NCBI GenBank assembly: GCA_039931555.1
Contig: JBDTRP010000104.1
Location: 62,001-126,000, forward strand
Length of the DNA: 64,000 nucleotides
Source: JAENVT01 sp039931555
Lineage (GTDB): Bacteria > Actinomycetota > Acidimicrobiia > Acidimicrobiales > Ilumatobacteraceae
Direction of reading: 5' to 3'
Positions 37,372-47,839 of this stretch are shown here, one piece after another (the stretch's first letter is position 1; each line of letters opens with the position of its first letter). Both the position numbers and the translations under genes were made by a program. Below the pieces are notes generated by a model. That model saw only the letters and a program-made list of their open reading frames with translations, was not told the DNA's origin and ran no database searches.

Positions 37372-37671
37372 ATGGCTCGCGCCCACGACACGATGATGAA
37401 CCCGCCGATCGAGGATCTGCTCGATACGGTCGACTCCAAGTTCAGCTTGGTCACCCTCGCCGCCCGACGGGCGCGACAGATCAACTCCTACTTCAACCAG
37501 CTCGGTGACGGCCTCGGCCACATGGTTCCGCCCCAGGTCAGCTCGATCGCCAGAAAGCCGCTGAGCATCGGGTTCGAAGAGATCGCCGCTCACAAGATCG
37601 TGCGTGTCGAATTGCCGGATCCTGAAGCAGAGTCCACGGGCGACGACGCAGCCGCCGATACCGTCGCCTGA
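37372..37671 (+). CDS. rpoZ: DNA-directed RNA polymerase omega subunit
   Basis: 99-aa RNA polymerase assembly subunit. The omega signature is SKFSLVTLAARRARQINSYFNQLGDGLGHMVPP, with the actinobacterial insert, then KPLSIGFEEIAAHKI and an acidic tail. The ATG has a clear AGGAGG site 8 nt upstream, and TACACT at 37340-37345 is a candidate -10. The position after gmk is conserved. Confidence 0.92.
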   Translation: MARAHDTMMNPPIEDLLDTVDSKFSLVTLAARRARQINSYFNQLGDGLGHMVPPQVSSIARKPLSIGFEEIAAHKIVRVELPDPEAESTGDDAAADTVA

Positions 37672-37692
37672 TCAAACATCGGCTCCGTCTCG

Positions 37693-38939
37693 ATGTTGGC
37701 AGGCAAGCGTGTCGTTCTCGGTGTGACCGGGGGCATCGCTGCCTACAAGGCTGTCGAGGTCTGCCGCCGACTCGTCGATGCCGGCGCACACGTCATCCCG
37801 GTGATGACCGAGGGGGCTGAGCACTTTCTGGGAATCACCACGCTGTCAGCCTTGGCCAGCGAACCCGTGCAGCGGAGCCTGTGGGACGAAGCCACTCCGA
37901 TTCCACACACCTCGCTCGGTCAGACGGCGGATCTGGTCCTCGTTGTACCAGCAACGGCGCGACTGATCGGCTCATACGTCAGTGGCATATCGACAGACCT
38001 GCTCACCAACGTGCTGCTGGCCACACGCGCACCGGTCATCGTGTGCCCGGCGATGCACACCGAGATGTGGGAACACCCAGCAGTCGCTGACAACATCGCC
38101 ACCTTGCGCCGGCGTGGCGTGCACATCGTCGAGCCCGACGAAGGCCGCCTGGCGGGCGGCGATTCGGGCACAGGTCGTCTGGCTGCGCCGGAACGGATCA
38201 TGGCCGAGGTGGAACGTGTGCTCGGTGGCGGCGCGCTGGCCGGGGTGCACGTCGTGGTGACGGCTGGCGGAACGCGCGAGCCGATCGACGCTGTGCGAGT
38301 CATCGCCAATCGCAGCAGCGGCAAGCAGGGCTACGCGGTTGCGACCGAGGCGCTCGCGCTCGGCGCCCGGGTCACGCTGGTGTCGACCGTCGACCTGCCG
38401 ACACCGATCGGCGCGGAGCTCCAGGCCGTCGAGACCGCCGCCGAGATGCAGGCCGCTGTAGAAGCGTTGGCATCGACCGCCGACGTGGTCGTGATGGCTG
38501 CGGCAGTTGCCGATTTCCGGCCGAAGGTCGCCGAGGCAGGCAAGATCAAGAAAGATGGCGCCGTCCCCGAGATCGTGCTCGAACCGACACCCGACATCCT
38601 CGCCGGGCTCGGGGCTCGCAAGCGCCCGGGCCAGATCCTCGTCGGCTTCGCAGCCGAGACCAGCGATCTGGTCGCCAACGCGCAGGGCAAGCTGCGCCGC
38701 AAGAACCTCGATCTCATCGTCGCCAACGACGTCAGCGCCGCGAACGTAGGCTTTCAGCACGACACGAACGCCGTGACGCTGCTGCGTCACGACGGGGTCA
38801 GCGCCACGGTCGCCCTCACGGACAAGCGTTCGGTTGCCAGGGCGATACTGGATTGTGTCGCTGAACTTCGATCTGGTGTAAGTAGAAGCGACCCAACTCG
38901 AACCACCATCTCAACCCCAAGCGATTCAGGAGCAGCTCA

Positions 38940-38943
<4 letters not shown>
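37693..38943 (+). CDS. coaBC: Bifunctional phosphopantothenoylcysteine decarboxylase/synthase
   Basis: 416-aa coenzyme A biosynthesis enzyme. The N-terminal CoaC flavoprotein (about residues 1-185) has GVTGGIAAYKAVE, the catalytic His in PIPHTSL and PAMHTEMW. The C-terminal CoaB ligase (about 190-400) has VTAGGTREPIDAVRVIANRSSGKQG, MAAAVADFRP and KIKKDG. The segment that carries the proton-donor Cys in E. coli (ACG-GxGR) reads AGGDSGTGR here, so that Cys is replaced. The C-terminal tail is Ser/Thr-rich. The stop overlaps metK. Confidence 0.93.
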
Positions 38944-40136
<1,193 letters not shown>

Positions 40137-40141
40137 TCCTC

Positions 40142-40147
40142 TAGCGT
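40142..40147 (+). promoter_or_regulatory. Candidate -10 (TAGCGT) for priA
   Basis: TAGCGT ends 9 nt before the priA ATG, in the 20-bp metK-priA gap, and is not part of the metK stop (TAA). There is no ribosome-binding site. Confidence 0.35.
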
Positions 40148-40156
40148 CGCCGGGCA

Positions 40157-41866
40157 ATGGACCCGTCGTCGCCGCTGGTCGCCCGCGTCGTGCCCGACGT
40201 GACCGGGCTCGACAAACAGTTCGACTATCTCGTCCCCGACGCCATGCGCGACCGCGTTGCCGTGGGCTCGATGGTGCGCGTGTCGTTGCACGGGCGCCGC
40301 GTCGGCGGCTGGATCGTGTCGCTCGGCGATCCGGATGGATCGGTGGCTGTCACCCGGCTCATCGCGTTGGCGAAATGGTCGGGGGTCGGGCCCGGGGCGG
40401 ACCTCATCGACCTCGCCCGCTGGGCGTCGGTGCGATGGGGCGCAGGGCGGCTGCGTCCGTTCATGGTGGCGGCCAGCCCGCCCGGATTGGTGGGCATGTT
40501 GCCATCCGCGCACCCCGGTCGCGCACGAGCAACCGCCGACAACCCGCTGCCGCGACTGATCCGCCTGCCGCCGTCCGGCGATCACCTGTCGGTGCTCGTC
40601 GAGGCGTTGTCTCGTGGTCCGGCTCTCGTGATCCACCCTGCCGTCGACGAGGCTCGTCGCCTCGGTGCCAGGCTTCGCCAATCCGGCTACTCCGTCGCGG
40701 TCCATCCCGAGCAGTGGGCCCGCGGAGCCGGGGGTGCCGACGTCGTGATCGGCGGCCGCAGCGCCGTCTGGGCTCCGTGCGCCGGCATGCGCTCGATCGT
40801 CGTGCTCGACGAGCACGACGAGGCGTTGCAGGAGGAACGGTCGCCGACATGGCATGCTCGTGACGTCGCGATCGAGAGAGCGCGACGAGCCGGGGTGCCA
40901 TGCGTTCTGGTTTCACCATGCCCGTCGGCCGCGGCGCTGAGTTGGGCGGCGGACTCCTTCCGGCGTACCTCGGTTGCCGAGGAGCGCGACGGATGGCCGA
41001 TCCTCGAGCTGATCGATCGTTCGCGGGACGAGCCGTGGAAGCGCTCGCTGCTGACGTCGCCGCTGATCCAACATCTACGCAACCTCGACCAGCGCGTCAT
41101 CTGCGTGCACAACACCAAGGGGCGGGCACGGCTACTGGCTTGCCGCACGTGCAAGTCGCTGCAACGGTGCGAGAAATGTCAGGCAGCAGTCATGCAAGAC
41201 GACACCGGATCGCTGGTGTGCCAACGCTGCGGCACGACACGTCCGGTGGTGTGTCAGCACTGCGGGTCCGGAGCACTGTCGCTGCTGAGGCCGGGAGTGA
41301 GCCGTCTCCGGGAAGAGATCGAGGCAGCCGCCGGTCGGCCGGTGGGCATGGTCACCGGCGACACCGAATCCCTACCCGCTTGCGACGTGTTGATCGGCAC
41401 CGAGGCGGTGCTGCACCGCGCCGGCCGAGCCGACGTCGTCGCATTCCTCGACCTCGATGCAGAGTTGTTGGCACCGAGGTATCGGGCCGGCGAACAGGCC
41501 ATGGCGTTGCTGGCTCGTGCCGCGCGATTGGTGGGAGGACGCGGTGGGGGTGGACGACTCTTGGTGCAGACGTTCCTGCCGCGGCACGAGGTGTTGCAAG
41601 CGGTACTGCATGCGGACCCGTCGAGGGCTGCCAAAGTTGAACTGAGTCGACGGGAGTTGCTCGGCCTCCCACCATTCGCCGCGCTCGCTGCAGTCTCTGG
41701 TACGGGCGCAGGCGAGTTTGCTGACTCGACCGGGCTGGAGTCGTCGGCGTCGGGCGACGTTGTGCTGTTGCGGGCGCCGAGTTGGGACGAGCTCGGTGCG
41801 GCGATTGCGGCAACGCCCCGACCGAAAGGTTCGCGCTTGCGAATCGAGGTCGACCCGGCCCGCTGA
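40157..41866 (+). CDS. priA: PriA-like replication restart protein without helicase motifs
   Basis: 569-aa protein, shorter than E. coli PriA (about 730). The N-terminal 3'-DNA-binding domain begins ARVVPDVTGLDKQFDYLVPD. The region where Walker A (GxTGSGKT) should be has no such motif, and the DEEH box is replaced by LDEHDEALQEE. The zinc-binding Cys set is complete (CRTCKSLQRCEKC, then CQRC and CQHCG). Actinobacterial PriA proteins are known to lack helicase activity motifs, so it probably acts as a structural primosome scaffold. Confidence 0.88.
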   Translation: MDPSSPLVARVVPDVTGLDKQFDYLVPDAMRDRVAVGSMVRVSLHGRRVGGWIVSLGDPDGSVAVTRLIALAKWSGVGPGADLIDLARWASVRWGAGRLRPFMVAASPPGLVGMLPSAHPGRARATADNPLPRLIRLPPSGDHLSVLVEALSRGPALVIHPAVDEARRLGARLRQSGYSVAVHPEQWARGAGGADVVIGGRSAVWAPCAGMRSIVVLDEHDEALQEERSPTWHARDVAIERARRAGVPCVLVSPCPSAAALSWAADSFRRTSVAEERDGWPILELIDRSRDEPWKRSLLTSPLIQHLRNLDQRVICVHNTKGRARLLACRTCKSLQRCEKCQAAVMQDDTGSLVCQRCGTTRPVVCQHCGSGALSLLRPGVSRLREEIEAAAGRPVGMVTGDTESLPACDVLIGTEAVLHRAGRADVVAFLDLDAELLAPRYRAGEQAMALLARAARLVGGRGGGGRLLVQTFLPRHEVLQAVLHADPSRAAKVELSRRELLGLPPFAALAAVSGTGAGEFADSTGLESSASGDVVLLRAPSWDELGAAIAATPRPKGSRLRIEVDPAR

Positions 41867-41937
41867 AGACGCTCGGCAGTGCTGGACACGGTGGCGACGA
41901 CGCGCGCCGAAGGCTCCGGCATCCTGCCAGAGGTGAT

Positions 41938-41976
41938 GTGAGCCCGATGTCGCGCAGGAGTCGATAGTGGACTCAC
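41938..41976. repeat. Inverted-repeat element, copy 3
   Basis: Left arm GTGAGCCCGATGTCGCGC, right arm GGACTCAC. It is the same family as the elements at 1582-1620 and 1644-1683, and sits in the priA / small-methyltransferase convergent gap. In this copy the GYC position of the left arm is GCC and the right arm is GAC. Confidence 0.55.
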
Positions 41977-41999
41977 AACCGGCCGGCGAGCGGAGCGAT

Positions 42000-42038
42000 G
42001 TGAGTCGGGTGTCGCGCTCAAGCTGACATCGGGCTCAC
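42000..42038. repeat. Inverted-repeat element, copy 4
   Basis: Left arm GTGAGTCGGGTGTCGCGC, right arm CATCGGGCTCAC. The right arm includes the TGA stop of the minus-strand methyltransferase at 42035-42037, just as other copies include gene stops. The rest of the 168-bp gap (41867-41937) shows no further feature. Confidence 0.6.
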
Positions 42039-42646
42039 AGCCGACGAAAGGCGCCTGGTCGTGTTGTCTGCAGGATTCGGTAGCCGCTCGACGAGGCGAG
42101 CCGCTCGGCGGGATGTCCCTGGTCGGTCAGCCAGCGCTGCAACGAATCGGCGCCGAGGTGCTTGTGCACCACCAGGACGGCGTAGCCGGCGGGCGACAGA
42201 CGGCCGAGCCAGGTGAGCAGGAGCTCGTGGAGTGCAGGCTTGCCAATCCGGATGGGCGGGTTGCTCCAGATGCAGTCGAACTCGACCTCGGGCGGCACGC
42301 CGTCGGGCGCAGCAACTCGGATGTTCGACACCGCATTCGCCTCGGCGTTGGCCTCGCACAGGGTACGAGCACGCTCGTTGACGTCGACCGCCCACACCGC
42401 CGCAGCGGGTGCGCGACGCGCCAGTGGCACGGCGATCGTGCCGACACCGCAGCCGAGGTCGAGGAGGGTGCCCGTCTGTGGGGGCGCAGGCGCCTTCAAC
42501 AGCAGCAGCTTGCTTCCGGCGTCGATCTGGTCGTAGCCGAACACTCCGCGATCGGTGGTGAGGGTCACTGACATGTCGGGGAGCCACAGCTCGACAGTGC
42601 GTGGCATCGACGGTGCGTCGGGTTGCTCGTCGAAGTAGTGACCCAT
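42035..42646 (-). CDS. Class I SAM methyltransferase, RsmC-like
   Basis: 203-aa methyltransferase of the small MTS-domain type that methylates guanine N2 in rRNA (16S G1207 in E. coli RsmC). Motif I is LLDLGCGVGTIAVPLA and motif IV is WSNPPIRIG, an NPP-type motif for exocyclic amines. It corresponds to the C-terminal half of RsmC only, the usual form in actinobacteria. ATG 42646 (MGHYFDEQP) matches the family start. It is divergent to def with a 22-bp gap. Confidence 0.85.
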   Translation of the reverse strand: MGHYFDEQPDAPSMPRTVELWLPDMSVTLTTDRGVFGYDQIDAGSKLLLLKAPAPPQTGTLLDLGCGVGTIAVPLARRAPAAAVWAVDVNERARTLCEANAEANAVSNIRVAAPDGVPPEVEFDCIWSNPPIRIGKPALHELLLTWLGRLSPAGYAVLVVHKHLGADSLQRWLTDQGHPAERLASSSGYRILQTTRPGAFRRL

Positions 42647-42655
42647 CTCGATCGG

Positions 42656-42661
42656 TAGCCT
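42656..42661 (+). promoter_or_regulatory. Candidate -10 (TAGCCT), leaderless def
   Basis: TAGCCT ends exactly 7 nt before the def ATG in a 22-bp divergent gap, with no stop codon involved. It is the clearest of the three TAGCCT-N7-start cases in the window (with hisG and aroC). Confidence 0.5.
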
Positions 42662-42668
42662 TGCAGCT

Positions 42669-43196
42669 ATGGCGTACCAGATCCGCACCTACGGCGACCC
42701 GGTCTTGAAGACCAAGGCAGCCGAAGTCGCCGATGTCGACGGCAAGATCGCCCGGCTCGTCGACGACATGTTCGACACGCTCTACGAGAGCGACTCGGGG
42801 ATCGCGCTTGCAGCCCCCCAGATCGGTGTGCAGAAGCAGATCTTCGTCTGGGACGTTGACGACGAACAGATGGCGATCATCAATCCGCAGATCATCGAGT
42901 CGAGCGGCGAATGGCTCTACGACGAGGGGTGTCTCAGCATCCCCGGCTTGTACGTCGAGATGCTGCGCCCGAACCATGTACTGATGCGTGGCCTGACGGT
43001 CGACGGTGACGAGATCGAGCTCGAGGCCAGTGAGTTGATGGGCCGGCTGTTCCAGCACGAGATCGACCATCTGCACGGGGTGCTGATGTTCGATCGCATG
43101 ACGCCCGAGCAGCGCAAGGAAGCGATGATCGAGTACCGCCGCGTGCAAGAGCAGCCGGCGGCCGAGGCCTCGAAGCGTCGCCTGCGACTGCAGTGA
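42669..43196 (+). CDS. def: Peptide deformylase
   Basis: 175-aa metallohydrolase removing the N-formyl group from nascent proteins. The three motifs are present: GIALAAPQIG (motif 1), EGCLSIPG (motif 2, metal Cys) and QHEIDHLHG (motif 3, HExxH). It is slightly shorter than some actinobacterial forms but complete. It is coupled to fmt by a GTGA overlap, so formylation and deformylation genes are expressed together. Confidence 0.95.
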   Translation: MAYQIRTYGDPVLKTKAAEVADVDGKIARLVDDMFDTLYESDSGIALAAPQIGVQKQIFVWDVDDEQMAIINPQIIESSGEWLYDEGCLSIPGLYVEMLRPNHVLMRGLTVDGDEIELEASELMGRLFQHEIDHLHGVLMFDRMTPEQRKEAMIEYRRVQEQPAAEASKRRLRLQ

Positions 43197-44077
43197 CGCG
43201 CGACGCGCCGCCGCACAGGTTGGTGTACCTCGGCACACCGGAGATCGCTGTGTCGCCGTTGCGAGCCTTGGCAGCTGCCGGCTTCGAAATTGCGTTGGTC
43301 GTCACCCGTGTCGACAAGCGCCGGGGCCGCGGATCGCAGCTGATGCCGAGCCCGGTGAAGGCCGCAGCGATCGAGTCGGGCCTAGCTGTGTCGCACTCCG
43401 TCGACGATGTGCTCGGTGTGCATGCTGAACTGGGCATCGTCGTGGCATTCGGCCAACTGATCAAGTCGCACGTACTCGCCGAGGTGCCGATGGTCAACCT
43501 CCACTTCTCGCTCCTGCCACGGTGGCGCGGAGCCGCGCCGGTGGAGCGAGCGCTCTTGGCGGGCGACGACCAGACCGGCGTCTGTCTGATGCAACTCGAA
43601 GAAGGACTCGACACCGGCCCCCTCTACCGCGGCGAGGTCGTGCCGATTGGGAAATCGACGACCGCGGCCGAGTTGCGTGCGGATCTGGTCGCCACCGGCA
43701 CGAAGATGCTCGTGACCGAACTGCAAGCCGGTCTGGATGAGCCCCAACCTCAAGTGGGAGTCCCCACCTACGCGGCGAAGATCCAACCCGACGAACTGCG
43801 AATCGACTGGACCAGGTCGCCCGCCGAGCTCGACCGCCTCGTGCGGCTCGGGGGAGCGTGGACGACGCTGCACGGCAAGCGTCTGAGGATCGTCGCGGCC
43901 GACCTGGTCGACGCTGCGAGCCCTGGCTCCAATGCGCTGCGGGCCGATCGCATCGGTGGTCTCCGCCTGCTCACGGTGCAACCTGAGGGTAAGGCGGCGA
44001 TGCCATTCGAGGCGTTTGCACGTGGTGCTCGCCTGGCAGAAATTGAAGAACTGGGGGAACCGTCGGTCGCAAGGTGA
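43193..44077 (+). CDS. fmt: Methionyl-tRNA formyltransferase
   Basis: 294-aa enzyme formylating initiator Met-tRNA. It has YLGTPEIAVSPLRAL at the N-terminus, the VVAFGQLI region, the catalytic NLHFSLLPRWRGAAPVERALLAGD block (Asn and His) and GLDTGPLY, followed by an OB-fold C-domain. It is a little shorter than the usual 305-315 aa. It starts by GTGA overlap with def and is followed by 31 bp that hold a GGGAGG site for the next gene. Confidence 0.94.
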   Translation: MTRDAPPHRLVYLGTPEIAVSPLRALAAAGFEIALVVTRVDKRRGRGSQLMPSPVKAAAIESGLAVSHSVDDVLGVHAELGIVVAFGQLIKSHVLAEVPMVNLHFSLLPRWRGAAPVERALLAGDDQTGVCLMQLEEGLDTGPLYRGEVVPIGKSTTAAELRADLVATGTKMLVTELQAGLDEPQPQVGVPTYAAKIQPDELRIDWTRSPAELDRLVRLGGAWTTLHGKRLRIVAADLVDAASPGSNALRADRIGGLRLLTVQPEGKAAMPFEAFARGARLAEIEELGEPSVAR

Positions 44078-44108
44078 CGTCTCACGTGACACCAAGGGAG
44101 GTTCGACG

Positions 44109-45373
44109 ATGATCGAGATCGAGTCGCCAGATGTGCGTTCACAGCGGCACGGAAGACGGGCAGTCGTCATGGCCACCGCCGCAGCACTGGTTGCCGGCTC
44201 GGTTCCGACGACGGAGGCTGCGCCCGGTGTCTCATCGGCGACGACATCGCCCGTTGGAACGACCGAGACGCTGCCCACGACCACGCTGCTCGCCCCTCCC
44301 GGCGGTGCCAGCGCGGCGCCATCGGGTTCAGCCAAGACCGCAGGCGTGGCCGGCGGCATGTACATCCCCGGCGCGTACGAGGAACCGCAGATGAAACTGA
44401 TCGCGACGAGAACGACCCCCAGCGGCGTCGTCATCCGCGTGCACCTCAACCGGTATCAGGACAACCCGTACACCTCGGGCGGTCCGCCGGGTTGGCGGCC
44501 GGCCGCGTGGTGCTACCCACAAGGCGACCTGCGGGTCAGCATCATTGCTCCCGACTCGATCACCTCGCCTACGCGGCGTGGTACGAGACCTTGAAGGGCG
44601 GCCTGTCAGTGACGGCCTTCGCCTCCGGATACCCCGAGGGCTCCCCGATCTTCGGCGCTCTTGCCCAGGTCGACCCCGATGGCACGCTGGTGACGATGAG
44701 CACCGCCTCGGGCCTCATGGATTCCACCGCGCCGATCGACGGCCTTGCGCTGTTGGAGGTTGCCGGCGGTATCGAGCAAGACCTCACGTTCACGGTCACC
44801 AAGGCGAATGGGAGCTCGACCACTACGCCAGTTGGAGAGTTGACGACGCCATATGCCACAGCGGAGTACCACACCGCGTGCGATCCGCCGCCGCCGGCGC
44901 TACCCGAGGCGGGCGAACAACCACGCGATCCGAGCGCAGTCGAAGCCGCGGTTCGTGCCAACTGGGCGATCGTGCACGACTTCGCCGGTAATGCGCAGTC
45001 GCGTCGGTCGTACATCGACGATGACACCGGCGTCGTCGATGCGTGGACCGCGCTGCAGAACGGCGACTATGCCGACGCGGCGAAGGCGTCGACAGCCGAC
45101 ATCGCCGAGTTGGTGTTCACCAGCCCGACCGAAGCGTGGTTCCGCTACGACGTCTTGACACCCATCACCAACTTCTACGATCGATATGGCATCGCCCGCC
45201 TGGGTGCCGATGGTGTGTGGATCTTCACCCGTCAGACGATCTGCGAGGACATATCGCTGGCCCCCGGCTTCGGTTGCACCCCGCCGGTCGATCCGTTGCT
45301 TCCGCCGAGCGCCGCTAGCGATCCCCGGTACAACCCGCAAGTCATCGAACCTGGAGATATCGTCGGCGATTGA
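44109..45373 (+). pseudogene. Secreted hypothetical protein, broken by a -1 frameshift
   Basis: The gene starts at ATG 44109 with a strong GGGAGG site 9 nt upstream. An N-terminal signal peptide follows (HGRRAVVMATAAALVAG, then an Ala-rich cleavage region), then a Ser/Thr/Pro linker and a YIPGAYEEP segment. The frame closes at 44594, while the continuation (YAAWYETLKGGLSV onward, about 265 residues) is in the -1 frame and runs to 45373. The switch lies near 44555-44575. The total length (1265 nt) is one base short of a multiple of three. It is either a real single-base deletion or a sequence error; no slippery site is seen. Function unknown. The 3' end shares TGATG with rsmB. Confidence 0.7.
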
Positions 45374-46449
45374 TGACCAATGCTCGACAGGTGGCCTATC
45401 GCTGCTTGCAGCGCATCGATCATGATGGGGCCTACGCCAACCTGTTGTTGCAGAGCGAGCTCGGCCGATCGAGGTTGAGCGAGCGCGACCGCGGCTTCGT
45501 CACCGAACTCGTATACGGCACGACGCGCATGAGGCGAGCCTGCGACGCGCTGATCGATCGGTTCCTGGTCAAGGAACCGCAGCCGGCGTTGCGCACCCTC
45601 TTGCGGCTCGGTGCGTACCAACTCCACTTCGCCGGGGTTGCCGCGCACGCCGCCGTCGGTGAGACCGTCGAGTTGGCGCCCAAGGCGGCGAGAGGGTTCG
45701 TCAATGCGATCCTGAGGCGTGTCGGTGACACACCGATGGACTGGCCGAACGATGCCGTGCGGTTGAGTTATCCGGACTGGATCGTCGAGCGGTTGCGCGC
45801 CGAGTTGGGCGACGACGCCGAGGCGGCGATGTCGAGGATGAACGAGCCGGCGCCGGTCTCGGTACGCGATGACGGTTACCGACAGGATCTCGCGTCGCAA
45901 TGGGTTGCCGCAGCAGTCGAGGCGGCAACGGGGGAGCGGGTCCTCGATCTGTGCGCGGCGCCCGGCGGCAAGGCCACGGCGATGGCGTCGAATGGCGCGT
46001 ACGTGGTTGCCGCCGACCTCCAGATGCACCGAGCTCGATTGATCAAGGGCGTGCCGGTCGTCGTCGGCGACGCGGCCGAGCCGCCGTTCCGCGGTGCGGG
46101 CTTCGACCGGGTGCTGATCGACGCACCGTGCAGCGGTCTGGGCGCGCTCCGGCGTCGCGCCGATGCTCGGTGGCGGATCACCGAGGCCGATGTCAGCGAG
46201 CTCGCCGCGCTACAGGCCCGCATGATCGCTGCGGCCGCGCCACTCGTTCGCCCGGCAGGTTGGTTGGTGTACAGCGTGTGCACGCTGACTGCCGAGGAGT
46301 CCATCGATCACCCGGTGCCCGCCGGCTTCGAGCCGATCACCGAGGCACCGTCGTCGATGTGGCGTGATTACGGGCACGGTTGGCGCGTGCTGCCTCACGA
46401 CCATGACACCGACGGCATGGTCCTGATTCGATACCGTCGCACGTCATGA
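45373..46449 (+). CDS. rsmB: 16S rRNA m5C967 methyltransferase RsmB-like
   Basis: 358-aa protein with a NusB-like RNA-binding domain (about residues 1-130) and an RsmB/Nop2 methyltransferase domain. Motif I is VLDLCAAPGGKATAMA, motif IV VLIDAPCSGLGALRR (one catalytic Cys) and motif VI YSVCTLTAEES (second Cys). It is shorter than E. coli RsmB (429 aa), mainly in the linker. ATG 45373 follows the TGATG junction. It overlaps the next gene by ATGA. Confidence 0.9.
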   Translation: MTNARQVAYRCLQRIDHDGAYANLLLQSELGRSRLSERDRGFVTELVYGTTRMRRACDALIDRFLVKEPQPALRTLLRLGAYQLHFAGVAAHAAVGETVELAPKAARGFVNAILRRVGDTPMDWPNDAVRLSYPDWIVERLRAELGDDAEAAMSRMNEPAPVSVRDDGYRQDLASQWVAAAVEAATGERVLDLCAAPGGKATAMASNGAYVVAADLQMHRARLIKGVPVVVGDAAEPPFRGAGFDRVLIDAPCSGLGALRRRADARWRITEADVSELAALQARMIAAAAPLVRPAGWLVYSVCTLTAEESIDHPVPAGFEPITEAPSSMWRDYGHGWRVLPHDHDTDGMVLIRYRRTS

Positions 46450-46925
46450 GCGAACAGGCACTATTCGCGAAGGTCCTGACCGTCAGCGACGGGGTGATCC
46501 ACGGCACCCGCGAGGACCTCAGCGGTGCCGCGTTGGTCGAACAGCTCATCTCGGCCGGATGGACCGTCGTCGAGCATCGGGTCACCGCCGACGGCGTCGA
46601 CAACGTCGCCAACAACCTGCGCGAGATGTGCGGCGGCTTTGCCGGCCTGGTCGTGTCGACCGGGGGCACGGGTTTCGCTCCCCGAGATCAGACACCGGAA
46701 GGCACCCGACTGGTGCTCGAGCGCGAGGCGCCGGGGCTCGCCGAGGCCATGCGTCTGGTGAACCCTCTCGGTCGCCTGTCGCGTGGGATCGCCGGCGTCT
46801 GTGGGCAGGCGATCATCTGCAACACGCCGGGATCGCCGAAAGGATGTGTCGAGCAGCTCGCTGCGATCCTCGACATCGTTCCTCACGCGGTGCGCCTGCT
46901 CGAGGAATCACCCACTCAGCACTGA
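46446..46925 (+). CDS. MoaB/Mog-family molybdopterin protein
   Basis: 159-aa MPT-binding fold protein: KVLTVSDGVIHGTREDLSG at the N-terminus, VVSTGGTGFAPRDQTPE (ligand loop) and IICNTPGSPKGCVEQL. It likely adenylates molybdopterin (Mog/MogA role), though MoaB paralogues of unclear function look alike. Together with mobA at 11 kb it suggests the cell makes a molybdenum cofactor. It starts by ATGA overlap with rsmB. Confidence 0.88.
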   Translation: MSEQALFAKVLTVSDGVIHGTREDLSGAALVEQLISAGWTVVEHRVTADGVDNVANNLREMCGGFAGLVVSTGGTGFAPRDQTPEGTRLVLEREAPGLAEAMRLVNPLGRLSRGIAGVCGQAIICNTPGSPKGCVEQLAAILDIVPHAVRLLEESPTQH

Positions 46926-46951
46926 GCCGCGCCGCCGCGATCTGGGACCGA

Positions 46952-46957
46952 TAGCCT
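46952..46957 (+). promoter_or_regulatory. Candidate -10 (TAGCCT), leaderless hisG
   Basis: TAGCCT ends 7 nt before GTG 46965 in the 39-bp gap after the Mog-like gene and is not a stop codon of the upstream gene. Confidence 0.45.
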
Positions 46958-46964
46958 GCTGCCG

Positions 46965-47837
46965 GTGTTGAGGCTGGTGCTGCCCAAGGGGTCGTTGGAG
47001 AAGGCCACGCTCGAGCTGTTCGCCGCGGCCGATCTCCCGGTGATCCGTTCGTCGGCAGTGGACTACAGGGCCACGATCGACGATCCCCGCATCGCCGACG
47101 TGCGAATCCTGCGACCGCAGGAGATCCCGATCTACGTCGCAGAGGGGTTGTTCGACTTCGGCATCACCGGACGCGACTGGGTGGAGGAGACCGGCAGCGA
47201 CGTCGTCAGCCTCGGCGAGTTGCGCTACAGCAAGGCCACGTCGAATCCTGTTCAGGTGGTCGCCGCGGTCGCCGCGGATTCCCCGGCGCAGCGCGTCGAG
47301 GATCTCCCGCAGGGTGTGCGCGTCACGAGTGAGTATCCGAAGTTGACCGAGCGGTACTTCACGTCGAAGGGCATCTCCGCCGACGTGCGGCTGTCGTACG
47401 GGGCGACCGAGGCCAAGATCCCCGACATCGCCGACTGCGTCGTCGAGATCACCGAGACCGGCAGGGCGCTGCGCGCCGCCGGTCTGCGGATCATCGACAC
47501 GGTGCTGGTCAGCTACACGGAGATGGTGGTCAACAAGGCGTCGTTCGACGATCCAGCGAAGTTGCATGCGATGAATCAGTTGATGACGCTGCTGCTCGGC
47601 ACGCTTGACGCGCGCAGCAAGGTGCTCGTCAAGCTCAACGTCGACGCGGATCACTTCAAGGCGGTGCTTGCCGTGCTGCCGTCGGCGAAGTCGCCGACCA
47701 TCAGCGAACTGGCAGGCGGCGGTTATGCCATCGAGTCGGTGGTCGAGAAGCGAACGATCAACACACTGATCCCCGAGCTCAAAGACGCCGGTGCCTCCGA
47801 CATATTGGAGTTGCCGATCAGCAAGATCGTCGCCTGA
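46965..47837 (+). CDS. hisG: ATP phosphoribosyltransferase, long form
   Basis: 290-aa first enzyme of histidine synthesis (ATP + PRPP). Length and the C-terminal ACT-like domain (about residues 215-290) make it the HisG-long type, which is self-sufficient and feedback-inhibited by histidine. Markers: LVLPKGSLEKATLELF, RPQEIPIYVAEGLFDFGITGRDWV, and the ADCVVEITETGRALRAAGL block near the PRPP site. No other his genes are in the window; hisE, often just upstream in actinobacteria, is absent. Confidence 0.94.
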   Translation: MLRLVLPKGSLEKATLELFAAADLPVIRSSAVDYRATIDDPRIADVRILRPQEIPIYVAEGLFDFGITGRDWVEETGSDVVSLGELRYSKATSNPVQVVAAVAADSPAQRVEDLPQGVRVTSEYPKLTERYFTSKGISADVRLSYGATEAKIPDIADCVVEITETGRALRAAGLRIIDTVLVSYTEMVVNKASFDDPAKLHAMNQLMTLLLGTLDARSKVLVKLNVDADHFKAVLAVLPSAKSPTISELAGGGYAIESVVEKRTINTLIPELKDAGASDILELPISKIVA

Positions 47838-47839
47838 GC

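Noticed and set aside
43932..45373. Two separate overlapping genes at the secreted-protein locus
   Set aside because: The second frame has no start near its conserved part, and the two frames read as one protein if one base is restored, so a frameshift is the simpler view.
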